Shown here one piece after another: positions 32,103 to 43,016 of a stretch of 64,000 nucleotides of DNA (positions are counted from its first letter, which is position 1; every line of letters begins with the position of its first letter). This DNA is from Ananas comosus (taxonomy: Eukaryota > Streptophyta > Magnoliopsida > Poales > Bromeliaceae), in assembly GCF_001540865.1 (NCBI RefSeq), contig NC_033622.1, positions 11,275,137 to 11,339,136 of the forward strand, written 5' to 3'. Below the pieces are notes generated by a model. The model was not told where the DNA came from. It did no database searches and was given only the letters and a program-made list of their open reading frames with translations. The position numbers were made by a program, and so were the translations under genes.

Positions 32103-32616
32103 CACTACAACATAATTAGGCTATAGGGGCACATGTTTGGGACACTTTTGAGTAAGTGTCCTATTTATGCTAAAACTTAAAAAAATATCTGCTAATGCCT
32201 AAATATAAAGCCCAATCCAACAAAAAATAAAAGATTACTTTACTCAACCCACCACACCCAATCCATTTGGCCCGATTACAAACAAAAAAGAAAAAAAAAA
32301 GAAAAATCAATTGCCATCTTTTCTTCTCTCTTCACTCAATCCGCTGAAATTCTAGACGAAGAGCCTTTCCTGTCGTCCTCCTCCACCACCGCAGCCAACG
32401 AGATAGAGTTTCGGCGGTTGCTAAATACTTAAATAAGTGTTTGTAAATTAGCAGCACTCTTTTAGGTTATAGCGACACTCTTTAACTGTCACTATATACC
32501 TAGCGACCCCACATATAGCAACACTTTTTAAAAGTGTCGGTAATTTTAGCTAGCAGCACTTTTTTGACATGTACCTACATTTAAAAGTGTCGCTATAAAC
32601 CGTTTTTGTTGTAGTG
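32103..32616. mobile_element. CACTA (En/Spm) non-autonomous element
   Basis: The left end CACTACAACATAATTAGG and the inverted right end CACTACAACAAAAACGG are bounded by the 3-bp duplication TGT (32100-32102, 32617-32619). Subterminal repeats of AAAAGTGTCG/CGACACTTTT occur several times at 32450-32600, as expected for transposase-binding sites. A short GC-rich stretch at 32340-32420 could be captured host sequence. No transposase. Confidence 0.88.
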
Positions 32617-33488
32617 TGTCAACTTGTCGGGTTAGGAGCCGGTCTTTTAAAATTCAAATCCAAACCAAAAATCAGAATTCAAATTCGAATTCAAATGGCT
32701 TTTGAAACTTTATATTCAAACTTAAACCCGACCAAAATCTTGACATCAAATTCGAAATCAAATCTAAATCTAAAATAATTATTTCTCTTTATTACATTTC
32801 AAAATATATTATATTAAAATCTAAAATTTTAAAATATAAGTCCAAATGTAATATCAAACGTTCACATATATTATATAATGTAAAACCAATTTGGGCGACA
32901 AAATCCATAACCAAATACAAATCCAGAGGAATTTTATTTTTTATACTCATATCCAAAATTATATCCGTTTTGCATTGAATAAATCCATCCCGTTCAGATT
33001 TAGATTTGAATAAAATTTTGAATATTCATACTCATTGACATCCCTAATGCTTCCCATATACAACTTAAATTTTGTCCCACCTTTTTCATACTCTAATTAT
33101 GTAATGTGGAACGTCACCTGACACATTATTTGAACTATGAACTATTTTAAATTAGCTATCCAATTTATTAAAATTTCAATTTTACCATCCAGTCCTTCTA
33201 TTTGATTGATTTACAGTGTAGATATGTTCTGTATGCTTTTACCTAATAGTACAAAGGATAAATTACATTTTTGGTTTGCAAGTTATGAGGAGCATGACAC
33301 TTCGGTCGTCAAACTTTAATTTACTAAAATTTCTGGTTTAATGGCTTTTGTTTTATTAGCTAGGGAAAAAGTCAAAAACTTTTGTTGTTGTGAAAAAGGT
33401 TTTACTTTCTACTTTTGAGAGAAAAAGATAACATACTATTTATTTTATTATTTTTTTAAAAAATAAACTTATTATTTTTTTTTTTTTT
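32617..33488. other. Intergenic, no gene recognised
   Basis: AT-rich, with TTCAAATTCGAATTCAAAT-type phrases near 32680. Nothing supportable as a gene. Confidence 0.5.
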
Positions 33489-33631
33489 GAGAGATAGGTA
33501 GCACGATACCCAATTTGTTTATTTCATTTAGAAATAAATTTAACTGAAAATGTGAGTCAACTAGGATTCGAACTTGGGTCTCGAGTACTAACCACCAAGC
33601 TCTTTGCCGCTTGCTCTAGAGACGGTCAGTA
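33489..33631 (-). mobile_element. tRNA-derived SINE
   Basis: On the minus strand: a CTGACCGTCTCTAGAGC head, B box AGTTCGAATCC, and tail GGTAGC..GCTACC-like with a poly-A that appears as the T run at about 33474-33488. Matches the copy at 19219-19374. A 27-A run follows on the plus strand at about 33636-33665. Confidence 0.85.
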
Positions 33632-33634
33632 AAA

Positions 33635-33665
<31 letters not shown>

Positions 33666-33667
<2 letters not shown>

Positions 33668-35311
33668 AAATNGTTTAAATTTGTGTAACTTTTGTTAATG
33701 GAGAGCAATGTGACATGTCTCTTATAATATATAAATGAAATTTTATAATGTCCTTCCCCTTATTCCTAATTATATAAAAATTCTCTAAGAAAAGGTTGTC
33801 AACATCAAAATTGCTCCTTACATTTAGTAAAATCATCACAATTGGCCATAGTACTATTAAAATATGGCTCAAATGCTCACTATATCCCTCCTACCCTTTC
33901 AATTATTGTAAACATTTATACATGTAATGATCGAGATACTATGCATTTATTATTAGTATTAATATAGTTTAGTTTTATTTTAATATGTCTTCATATTAAC
34001 TCGTTTAGTATGCCTCTATTAGTCTATTTTATGTTACTTAGTATATTTTTATTTTGTTTGTTTGTTTAATTACAGAAGGAAGAATTGCATACTTCTCGTT
34101 AAATTTTTTTTTTTTCGATTTTTATACTCTGAATAATTGCCTAGGTACCCCTAAAAATTTACGAAATATCCCATATCTCTATCAATTTTTTTTTTGTAGA
34201 GTGAGGCATGATGGGAGGCACAGATAGAGTGAAGCAAGCGGGAGGGGAAGAGATCGAGCTTGATATTCTTCAAACATGGTTATACTTTTTTATATAGGTT
34301 CAAGGAAGAAGAAGATGATTATTAGGAGGCAAATAAGAAAACTAGGTAATTATTGAAGGACAAATAAAAAAAAAAGTGATAGTGGAATGAAATAATCGAA
34401 CAAGCAAACTAGTCCTTTCGCAGAGATAACAGCTATTCTTAATAGTGTATTAATAGAATGTAATACTAAGGGTACATTTGAAAAGCTTGGAATGTTAGAA
34501 ACATCTTTTCAACATGGACTTCTATGGAGGGTAAAATATAAAAGTTAGAAACTTTATAAGTATACATAGGTAATCATCCTTTATATTATTTTAGATTTAG
34601 ATATAGTTCACCATGACTTCTGTGAAAGATAAATATAAAAGTCAGAAACTTTACAAGTGTACATAGGCAAATAACCCTATATAAAATTTTAGATGTAGTA
34701 CGATAGTTCTTTATTCTAGTTTCGATTTATATTACTATGTGTTTATTTCATATTTGTATATTCTAGTTTACTGTATTTACTTTTCAAATTTTTACATTAT
34801 TTTAGATATGGTTTAATAGTTCTCTATTTTAACTCTGATTTATGTTATTATACGTTTATCAGGCTTGTATTTCTGTAATTTACACTAACTACTTTTGTTT
34901 ATGCTATTTTATCTCTGCAAAATAAATTAAATCAAATGTTACAAATTATATGCTAGTTAACTATTGTAAGAATAAGTTGCCGAAAGAGCATTTAAGATAT
35001 AATTTGTCGATTTATTCAGGTAACATTGATATATATTGAGAACTTCAAAGGAACGTCTATAATTTTTTAAATTTTGAGGAGTACATTTGAAATTGCTCCT
35101 TTAATTAAAAAAAAGAAACTTGTAATCTCTTGAATAACTCAATTCAAAAATCACCTTGGTTTAACGAAATAATTAACCTTTACCTCTCATACCAATTATT
35201 TGAGAATTTGCAGAAAATAAATACTGAACCTTCATAACAGAAGGGTTGAGTTATTCACATATACTTAATACATTAATTAATTGTAGTCAATTGTGCATTA
35301 ATTCAGCTAAT
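33666..35311. other. Intergenic, no gene recognised
   Basis: Starts with an N at 33672. AT-rich, no supported coding sequence. The region near 34540-34680 repeats the phrase ATATAAAAGT(T/C)AGAAACTTTA twice. Confidence 0.5.
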
Positions 35312-36838
35312 TCAAGAATTAGCATTCTCATCAACCAAAAGGTCTTCCCATGTAAAGAATAATTTGCCTTCTTCTCCAACTATCCACTCATCCAACCTCT
35401 CTTCATTTGGAATGATCGGGGGATTACACCATTGTTGCAACAACCAGTCAATACTGCCACTGCACTCTCCTTCAGTCGAAGTTCCCCACAGTTGTACTTG
35501 TGCATTAGCTTTTGGATCAATGTGAACCGTTTTCGTCTTCTTTATTGTCCCTTGAGATGGGCTTGACACGGTCGAGACGGGCTTGTCGATCAGGTTTGAG
35601 TTGGCTCGGTGCACTTTTTTCTTAAGGAATGTGTTCCAGTAGTTCTTGATCTCGTTGTCTGTGCGTCCCGGTATCCTCCCCGCTATCAAAGACCACCTTG
35701 GATATTTTTGTAAACCAGCTCAAATCAATTTTGATAAAATATTCGTCTAAACTTGACTAACCTTGGGTAAATTAACTGCACCAAGCTATAACAAACATCT
35801 TCTTCTTCTTCTTCTTCTTCTTTTGTAGTTTCAGTTTGATCCTTAATCTTTGTGCAAATTAAACATCCCTTTTGTTAGTACTTTAGCTTGGTTCTCAATT
35901 ATTCAAAGAATCAAAAACTGCGTTAACTTTTAAATCTTATACTTCACTGCTATGTATCTCAAATAGGTCTAGACATAAATCTGGAATGGTTTTTGAAATT
36001 GAATAAGTTTTCTAGAATAATTAAGTCGATATATTGCTTTTGGTACATACAGTATTTCTTCTTTTTTTTCCCTACATCTATCTAAGTTGCTATTTAACTA
36101 AAGATACATCTATCTAAGTTGCTATTTATCTAAAGATATATATCAAACCGGATAAAGATCTCTTAAAAAAGACAATTTATTTATCTTACAATTCCACACT
36201 CTTGTTAAATACAACCAATGACAATTAACCGCCAACTTATCTCTGTGATTTCTGTAGTATGAGATAGTAGTTAATGAAGTATAGGATTAGTAACTGAGAC
36301 AACAAAGGGATGATTAATTGAGAGTTCATAAAATAACAAGGACCCATGCATGGTGCAATTAACTTATAGTTCTGAACTATATATGAGCACGTAAAGAGCT
36401 GATCATAATTAAATATATTAACCTGTTTCCCAGAAGCTTGTGGAGTCTGATAATGAGATCCTCCTCATCTTGGGTGATGTTCCCGCGCTTAATGTTGGGC
36501 CTGAGATAGTTCAACCAACGGAGCCTGCAACTCTTCCCACTGCGATTAAGCCCTAGTTATAACACCCAGAAAAAAGAAAAAAAGAAAGACAAAATCATGT
36601 TAATTTTCACATAATACTAAACAAAGGAGGAAAAATTAAGAAGCAAAATTTTGCTCATAGATCTAGAAGCTGTAATAAGTTAAGCTTCGTGGCTTTTGCA
36701 TGCACCAGCTTTCATGGGAAGTTTTGCCCAGTTCTCCACACCGTGGGCTTCGACGTAGGACGCTAGAATACGATCCTCCTCCTCCGTCCATTTTCCTCGG
36801 CTCAAAACTTGAGAGCAAGGGTGGGTTCTTGGTCTCAT
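35312..36838 (-). CDS. R2R3-MYB transcription factor, bHLH-binding type
   Basis: Three exons: 36838-36706 (133 bp), 36552-36423 (130 bp) and 35696-35312 (385 bp), all with GT-AG junctions, give 215 residues. The exon sizes are canonical. R2 tryptophans are at 17, 37 and 57; R3 has Ile70, Trp89 and Trp108. The bHLH-binding pattern spans Asp76-Arg95. The R2 end [13 protein letters not shown] and R3 end resemble the GL1/WER and C1/TT2 groups, but the C-terminus ([15 protein letters not shown]) lacks the motifs that would settle the subgroup. The N-terminus lacks the usual MGR-PCC start and reads [10 protein letters not shown], which is odd. A nuclear role with bHLH/WD40 partners in epidermal or pigment programmes is inference. 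Intron 2 is long (726 bp). Confidence 0.9.
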
Positions 36839-38267
36839 CGTAATTTTTCTTAGTTTGTTTCTTTCTTTTTTTGGGAATTATTGCCGAGTTTTTGTAGCCT
36901 CTCCCGCACACCTTTCCTTCTATAGAAGAATAATTTAGTGACACTACTTGGATTCTCAAATTATAATTCTTTATAATTTCTAGGTCCAACTTTGTAAAGT
37001 ATTGCAATTAAGTCCTACAATCCAATTTAATTAGCTGACTAAACTAAGGACGAAACCGGAATTTAATTACGAGGCGGGTCAAAATATGTACAAATAAAAA
37101 TTTTAGTAGATAAATAAAATTTTAACTATTCAAATTTTTAATAAAAAAATTTAGTGATTAGATAATTAATGTTAGAAAATATTAAATTTATTTTTTTAAT
37201 TTACACTCGCTTAATTTTTAATTATTTTATTTGCATTATTCCATTCAAATAACTTAAGAATTTTACTAAATCTAATAGTAATTTAGTTAGAATTTTTTTT
37301 TGTTAATAAAATAATAACAGCCAATAACTAATATCTAATAGAGCTATTAAATTTAGCATACTATCTTATTTAGTTAAATAAATTAGCTCTTCAAAAATAA
37401 TTAGAAAGTTAGGAATGTATAAATAAAATATTTAAAGTGAAAAGGACTTATTTCAAAATGCACTATAATTAAGAGGTTCTTAATATATTTTCACCTACAA
37501 AACACATAAGAAGAGAGAGAGAGAGAGAGAAAGAGTTCTATATATATATACTAGTACTAAAAACTTTTTACAAGATAGGCCCATATATTTAAAAAATTAA
37601 TTAAAAATTTATAAGTTATCAAAGCACTATAAAGTAAATATTGAAAAGTTGAGGGGGGCCATGGCCCCTTTGGATCTATATTTGGCTCTATATTTGGCTC
37701 TATCCCTAGACTAAATATTGATGAGTCGCTGATATAGAAATAATATTGCATCTTAAAATTATCGTCGCATCATCAATCATAATATTGCTAAATTACTTTC
37801 ACATTAGCAATACATCAATATTTAGTTGATTAAGCTGGCTTGCATGTGAGAGTTGATTACAACAATTTATAAAGCTCAAGTCAAAACTACAACAAATTAA
37901 AATTTGAGCACCAACTCTGTATTTTATGTGATTAATTGGAGAATAGTCGGTTCTCTTGTAAAAGAAGGCAATACCAGCTGTGTGGTAGGAATCATGGACT
38001 TCTCTACATTAAGCAATGGAGACAAGAGAATGTTGATAGATGAATAGATGCTCTTGAAGTCCAAAAGAAAAGAACGAAAGAAGGAAAATACTAAATATGA
38101 TTGGTGATCTAGTTGGTCAATGCAATGAAATCCTTGGAGAATTATCAAATTCTCTATTAAATGTTAGCTAAAAAATGTGGACACAATGTAGCATGAGACA
38201 AAAATGAAAGCTAATCCTAGTATACAGGTTTTGAGATATTATATGCTGCAAAAAAATATTAAAAAAA
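36839..38267. other. MYB upstream region and intergenic DNA
   Basis: The first few hundred bases should hold the promoter of the MYB gene; I see no convincing TATA box. A (GA)n run lies at 37514-37531. No other gene is supported. Confidence 0.45.
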
Positions 38268-38634
38268 TGGCTAAATTACATAAAACCCCCCTATCAATAC
38301 TCGTTTTTTCACTTTCCCCTTTTGTCATTTAAAAACCTACACTTTGCCCCCTTGTAAAATGAAAAATGTTCTCAAGGGGGTACGGTGTTAACTACAATGA
38401 CAAAATGACCAATTTGCCGCTCAGAGGCGGCAATGTTGAGGAGGAGACTGAGGATATTTTTGGTATAAAAAAATATATTATAATATTTTATAAACAGAAC
38501 CCTAACGGAGCACTAACGGTAGGGAGCGAAGTGAACATTTTTATTTTATAAGGAGACAAAGTGTAGGTTTTTTAATTATAGGGGAGGAAAATAAAAAGTG
38601 GGTATTGATAGGGAAATTTTCTGTAATTTAGCCA
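38268..38634. mobile_element. TIR element with arms of about 110 bp
   Basis: The left end TGGCTAAATTACATAAAA and inverted right end TGGCTAAATTACAGAAAA pair through CCTATCAATAC, AACCTACACTTTG and AATGTTC. Flanking poly-A on both sides hides the target duplication. The layout suggests a small MULE-type MITE. The plus-strand open frame at 38366-38551 inside it is not a gene. Confidence 0.78.
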
Positions 38635-38801
38635 AAAAAAAAATAGGAACCTTCCAAGAGTTGTCCTATTAGAAGAAAGAGGCTAGATATATAGGTAGAT
38701 CACATTTATGTAGGTGAAGCATTACTTGAGGTCAACAAACACAATCATAGAATTGTGTGGTTGATTTCTCAAAGATTGAGTAGCTACAATGCATATGGAA
38801 G

Positions 38802-38899
38802 GTTCAATAGCAGTTGCTTTCCTATGATGTGGAGTATCACATCACAAAACGTTCAATAGCAGTTGCTTTCCTATGAGGTGGAGTATCACATCACAAACA
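38802..38899. repeat. Tandem duplication of 49 bp
   Basis: GTTCAATAGCAGTTGCTTTC...GGAGTATCACATCACAAA occurs twice in a row with one or two base differences, so it is recent. Confidence 0.9.
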
Positions 38900-39164
38900 G
38901 TGATGGCACATTTGTTGGAAAGGACATTGCTTGGAAAGTTACTGGAGCGAAAGTTATAGTTGTTAGGTTAATTTTTTTGGGGGTACGTAATATAAGTTGG
39001 CTAAATTTTATTCGATTTTACGAGTCCTGAATTCGATTTTTACATCCGCGATTTTCTAGTATCACTATGCATGTGAGTGAGCTGGGTGTTAAGATTACTC
39101 TTGAGCTGTCTGACATGGTTTACTTGATTTTTATTATGCACGTGAGCATGAGTGTCAGATAAAC

Positions 39165-39310
39165 AATATTATAAAATTAAAAATTTATTTTTAGATACTG
39201 AAAATACTCTAAATCAAGTCCTACAAAGTCGATTTTTGATTCGAATGTCTTATTAATTATTGAAAATAATTTGTGAGCATAGAGGATTCCGCGGATGCTT
39301 CTATATAAAA
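39165..39310. repeat. Foldback-family half-copy
   Basis: TTTATTTTTAGATACT...CAAGTC...GTCGATTTTTGATTC...TATTGAAAATAATTTG is the same arm sequence as 16739-17066, in decayed form. Confidence 0.55.
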
Positions 39311-39439
39311 GCACCCAGCTAGACTCTATCACATTGTTGGGATTGCGTACAACAGGGAAATAAGGCTTTATCCCCTTTCTGATACCTAAACACAAATCTA
39401 TTTGGGTGTGAACTGTAGCGCGTTATCCCAGGATAACCC

Positions 39440-39494
39440 ACTATGGGTGGGAAACCCGCTATGGGTGGGAAACCCGCTATGGGTGGGAACTGTA
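39440..39494. repeat. 18-bp tandem repeat, three units
   Basis: Units of AACCC(A/G)CTATGGGTGGGA at about 39436-39489. Directly upstream is an inverted pair GTTATCC/GGATAAC (39423-39438). Confidence 0.85.
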
Positions 39495-39539
39495 GTTCCT
39501 ACCCTTATCCCCCCGTTGCTCGAGGGTATCTCCTAGAAA

Positions 39540-39945
39540 AATCTGCTTCGTGCCTCCTCATTTCTTCCTCCTCGTACTTAGTTGATCTGAGGTTGCTTCT
39601 TCGTGGCAAACCCTAGATTTGAGGATCTCACACCGCCGCCTCGTGCTAAACCTTAGATCTGAGGAGAAATTGCCGCCGCCTCGTCTTCTTCTCTATGCCT
39701 TCTCCCTTCTTTCTCCTTGTAGCTTGGTCTTACACTAGATCTGAGGTTGCTCTTTTGTGCCAAACCCTAGATCTGAGGTTATCACATTGCTGCCTTGCGT
39801 CGAACCCTAGATCTGAGGACAAAATCGTCGTTGCCTCACGTTCTTCTCCATGCCGCCTCCATTTTTCGTCCTCGTAGCTTAGGTCATCGCTGCCTCTGTG
39901 AAGAAATCACTGCCGCCTTGTGCAAAACCTTAGATCTAAAGTTGT
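39540..39945. repeat. Interspersed telo-box repeats AAACCCTAGATCTGAGG
   Basis: At least five near-copies of AAACC(C/T)TAGAT(C/T)TGAGG occur at 40-100 base spacing, among GCCGCC(G/T)CCTCGT phrases. AAACCCTA is the plant telo-box found in promoters and 5' leaders. The segment looks like a duplicated 5' leader of a transcribed gene or element, but no attached reading frame is convincing. Open frames at 39695-40031 follow the repeats and are not called. Confidence 0.65.
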
Positions 39946-40714
39946 GGTTGATCTTCTTCTTTGTGCTTGATCTTCTTCTTTGTCCTTCCTCTGTTCAACC
40001 CAAGATAAACAACGTAATTTTTTTGAATTGATCTTCTTCTCTGTGGTTTCTCTATTCGTTGTCATTGTGGGTTTGGTCGAACCGTACATTTGCGATTACT
40101 GGTAATCGGCTAGATCTTGGCTGTTGCCGGAGCCTTGTGGTCGCGAACCGTACAATACAGGGCTTTCTCTGCCTTCATAGTATTTCTACATGCCTTGTGG
40201 TTCGATATTAAGGTTCTGTAACCTTCGCTTGCCTGAGCTGCAGCAGGCCTTGACATAGTTTCTGCTGTTTATCATCTTTGACTTGCGCTCGAAAGTAATA
40301 CTTACTGATAGTATCGTAATTTACATCACTTATAAATAGTACAGATTGTTGCCAAGTATGTTTTGTAAATTGTGATGGCCAACAATAATGAGCGGACACT
40401 TAATTTTGTATGCATATCAGATCTAACTATACTTGTATTTTCTATGCCCTGCAAGTATACCAAACGAAAGAGCTGCTGTTTATTTGGCAGTGATGCTAGT
40501 TTTCATTAGTATTTAATGGATGATATGGATGTAAAATTCTGTGCAACCTCATACTAATTGGAAGCCAATGAGCCATCAATCCATTACTATTATAGATGGT
40601 AAAACATGTATACATAGATCTGATGTTATGTAAAGTTACACGTTGCCTTTTTTCAATGAACTGTGATATTCTAAACCTTAGCAAATTGGCAAGGTTACAG
40701 TATAAGTTTATGCT
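39946..40714. other. Leader- or intron-like DNA, no gene called
   Basis: T-rich, with phrases such as TTGATCTTCTTCTTTG repeated. ATATGGATGTAAAATTCTGTGC at about 40519-40541 recurs at 42529-42551 beyond the LTR, so the LTR probably landed in or beside a duplicated segment. Confidence 0.4.
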
Positions 40715-42369
40715 TGATTGAGTTGGGAACATTTTGCGCAAAATAGACGTAAAAACGGACTTTAAAACTCAAGATTTATAGTGTAGAGGACTATAGTTGA
40801 ATGCTTGAGTAGGTGAGGGGCTTTTGGACATTTGTTGCCTTAATCCTTTCAACCTTATCCCCACTGCCTAAATTAGGATAGGGAGGCTGTGAGGGACTTA
40901 ATTATCTTTCTCGTCTCTCTCTCTAGACTTTGATCGTGGCTTGGTGGAGATTGCGGATTGAGCTCGAATCGACGTTGACATTGCGCCGGAAAGCCGTTCG
41001 AGCGTACGTGCATCGTGGTAACGCCGTTGGAGGCCGAGCGAGTGCGGAATTTTTCACTTCTCTTCTCGCCGTCGTTGGATTAGCTTTTCAAGGTGGGTTG
41101 ATGTTACCGGAATTTTCAGATTTCCTCCTAAGCCGCAGTTAACAGCATGTATTATTGGGTTTTGTATATCATGTTCTATAGCTTGAATTTGTGGATTTGT
41201 ATGTTCTTTGAAACCTGAATTTGGAGCTTAGTTATTGGTTTAGATAAATTATACATGTTGGATTTGGATTTGGTTTAGGAGAAAATATTTAGATTCTACA
41301 CTGTCATTTTCTGAAAACTATCAGATTTAGCTTTAGGAGCTATAGTTTGTTTGTATCGCCGCAGTTTATATGCGGTGGATATCCAGAATAGTGTAGAATA
41401 AATTTACGCTCGTACTGGATGCTGAGTGTATTTTTGCAGTAGTGTATAGACTGTTTCGGACAGTCGGGTGCCGTTGCGGTTGACGGTGGACCCAGATTAC
41501 TGTTTTTGTATCAGATTGTGCCGAGGGCATGTTTATTATGGTTGTTAGACCAGTTAGACCCTTCTGTTTTGATTACAACCTGTGAGAGCCTGATTGAGCT
41601 CGGCAGAGATACGCTTGCATACTCGATTGGGTAGCGCCCGCGAGTGCCACTCCGGAATCGGGCTTTGTGCTTTTGCGTTGTTGTCGTTATGTCCTGGTTG
41701 GACTCGCTCTCCACTGACAACCCAGCGTGGAGGTAGTTAGTGTAGCTTCGACAGGCGAGACGCGTGTGTTCACAGTCCCTAGTGAGATTGGGTCAGACAT
41801 TGCATTTTTCTACAGATAGATAGTGTTGGATGGACATAGTATAGTGGCACATAACTATAGAGTTTTTCAGCTTTATTTACTATCCTTGAGCATAGTTCTG
41901 TAGACTTAGTATGTGAGCCGTTGAGGTCGGTAGCGGTACCCACTGAGGACTACTTCTTTTTACAGTAGTTCTCACACCCAGTTGTTGAACCCTTTTTGCA
42001 GAGCCTTCTTCTTCGGCTGCTGCTGTTGCGGATACTGATCGTGGAAAGGGAGTCGCGAGTTAGATCCCTTCCCATTTTGCTGCTGATCTAGAGATATACC
42101 CGCTACAGATAGTGCTGGTTTTTGGTTCTTGTATATACTGATGTTAGATCCTCGCTGGAGCGAGTGTTATGTATCTGGAGACTATGTATATATAGAGAAC
42201 CTGATGTTATTTATATATGTTTTTCAGTTTAGCAGCTCTATACTGCTAGTTGTAGTTTTGTATAATTACAGGTACATGTACAGCTATTACTTCGTATACA
42301 GGAAAAATTTCTTTGAATACGGCGGATTTGTCGGCGTGCCCGGAAAAACGAGTAATCTGGGGCGTGACA
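40715..42369 (+). mobile_element. 5'-truncated copy of the long LTR family
   Basis: It ends GGGGCGTGACA, as in the two other ended copies, and aligns with the LTR at 19553 over most of its length (TGCCGAGGGCATG, GAGCCTGATTGAGCTCGGC, CGAGTGCCACTCCGGA, ATACAGGAAAAATTT). At its left end only the GCGCAAAA...GACTT part of the LTR start survives. It has neither the copia-like LTR nor the TRIM found in the copy at 19553, so it shows the empty sites. No retrotransposon genes. Confidence 0.78.
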
Positions 42370-42783
42370 TGAACATATGATGCTTTTGCGTTCATGTTGA
42401 CTCTTAGCTGTGAACTGTTGGTTCATGTTATGAAATCGACAAGTACAATATTGCGGCACAACTATTAACTTGGTTCAAAAAATTGATTTGGCGATGATGT
42501 CGGTTTCCGGCAGCATTCGATGGTTGGTATGGATGTAAAATTCTGTGCATCCCTATGATAGTCGGAAACCAGCTAATAGAGCTTCTGTTTGTATATATGG
42601 TTTATAGCTTGCTTTAGATTCTCTCAAAAAGTACTAGGAATTCTAGTTGGTAAAACTTTATATGCTCGAATACTTTATATACTCAAAAATAACATATTTC
42701 TTTCATGGATACAGATCTAGCTAGAAATTAATAGGCTTTTTTCACTTCTAACAATGCTTTCGTTTTTGTTTTAAAATGTCGCA

Positions 42784-43016
42784 GGTGGTCGCTAATAGCA
42801 CGAAGATTACCAAGTCGAATAGATAATGAAATCAAGAACTATTGAAACACACGCGGTGCTAAAGAAAAAGGTGCAATCTCAACCCACTCTCTTGGGGAAC
42901 TGCTTACATACGAACTGCAACGAAGATAGTAATCTCGATGCTCGAAGTACATCGTCATCAGAAGAGTTGTGCACTGAAGTCGGGGGCCGACAATCCGAAT
43001 CAACATGGCAGTGATT
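42784..43016 (+). pseudogene. R2R3-MYB third-exon fragment, broken
   Basis: After a plausible acceptor (TCGCAG, ending at 42783), the frame reads [20 protein letters not shown] and then a stop (TGA) where every R2R3-MYB has the third R3 tryptophan (TGG). In another frame the sequence continues VLKKKVQSQPTLLGN, the usual sort of post-MYB linker, so a frameshift also occurred. Gly-Arg-Thr of the PGRTDNE block is changed to Ser-Arg-Ile. Exons 1 and 2 were not found upstream. The shared IARRLP suggests descent from a gene like the MYB at 11446. Confidence 0.88.

Noticed and set aside
31725..32105. Minus-strand open frame of 126 codons
   Set aside because: It overlaps a decayed MULE terminus and a T-rich stretch; no domain is recognisable.
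40930..41142. Open frame in the third long LTR
   Set aside because: The corresponding region in the other LTR copies is not conserved as protein, and it is LTR sequence.
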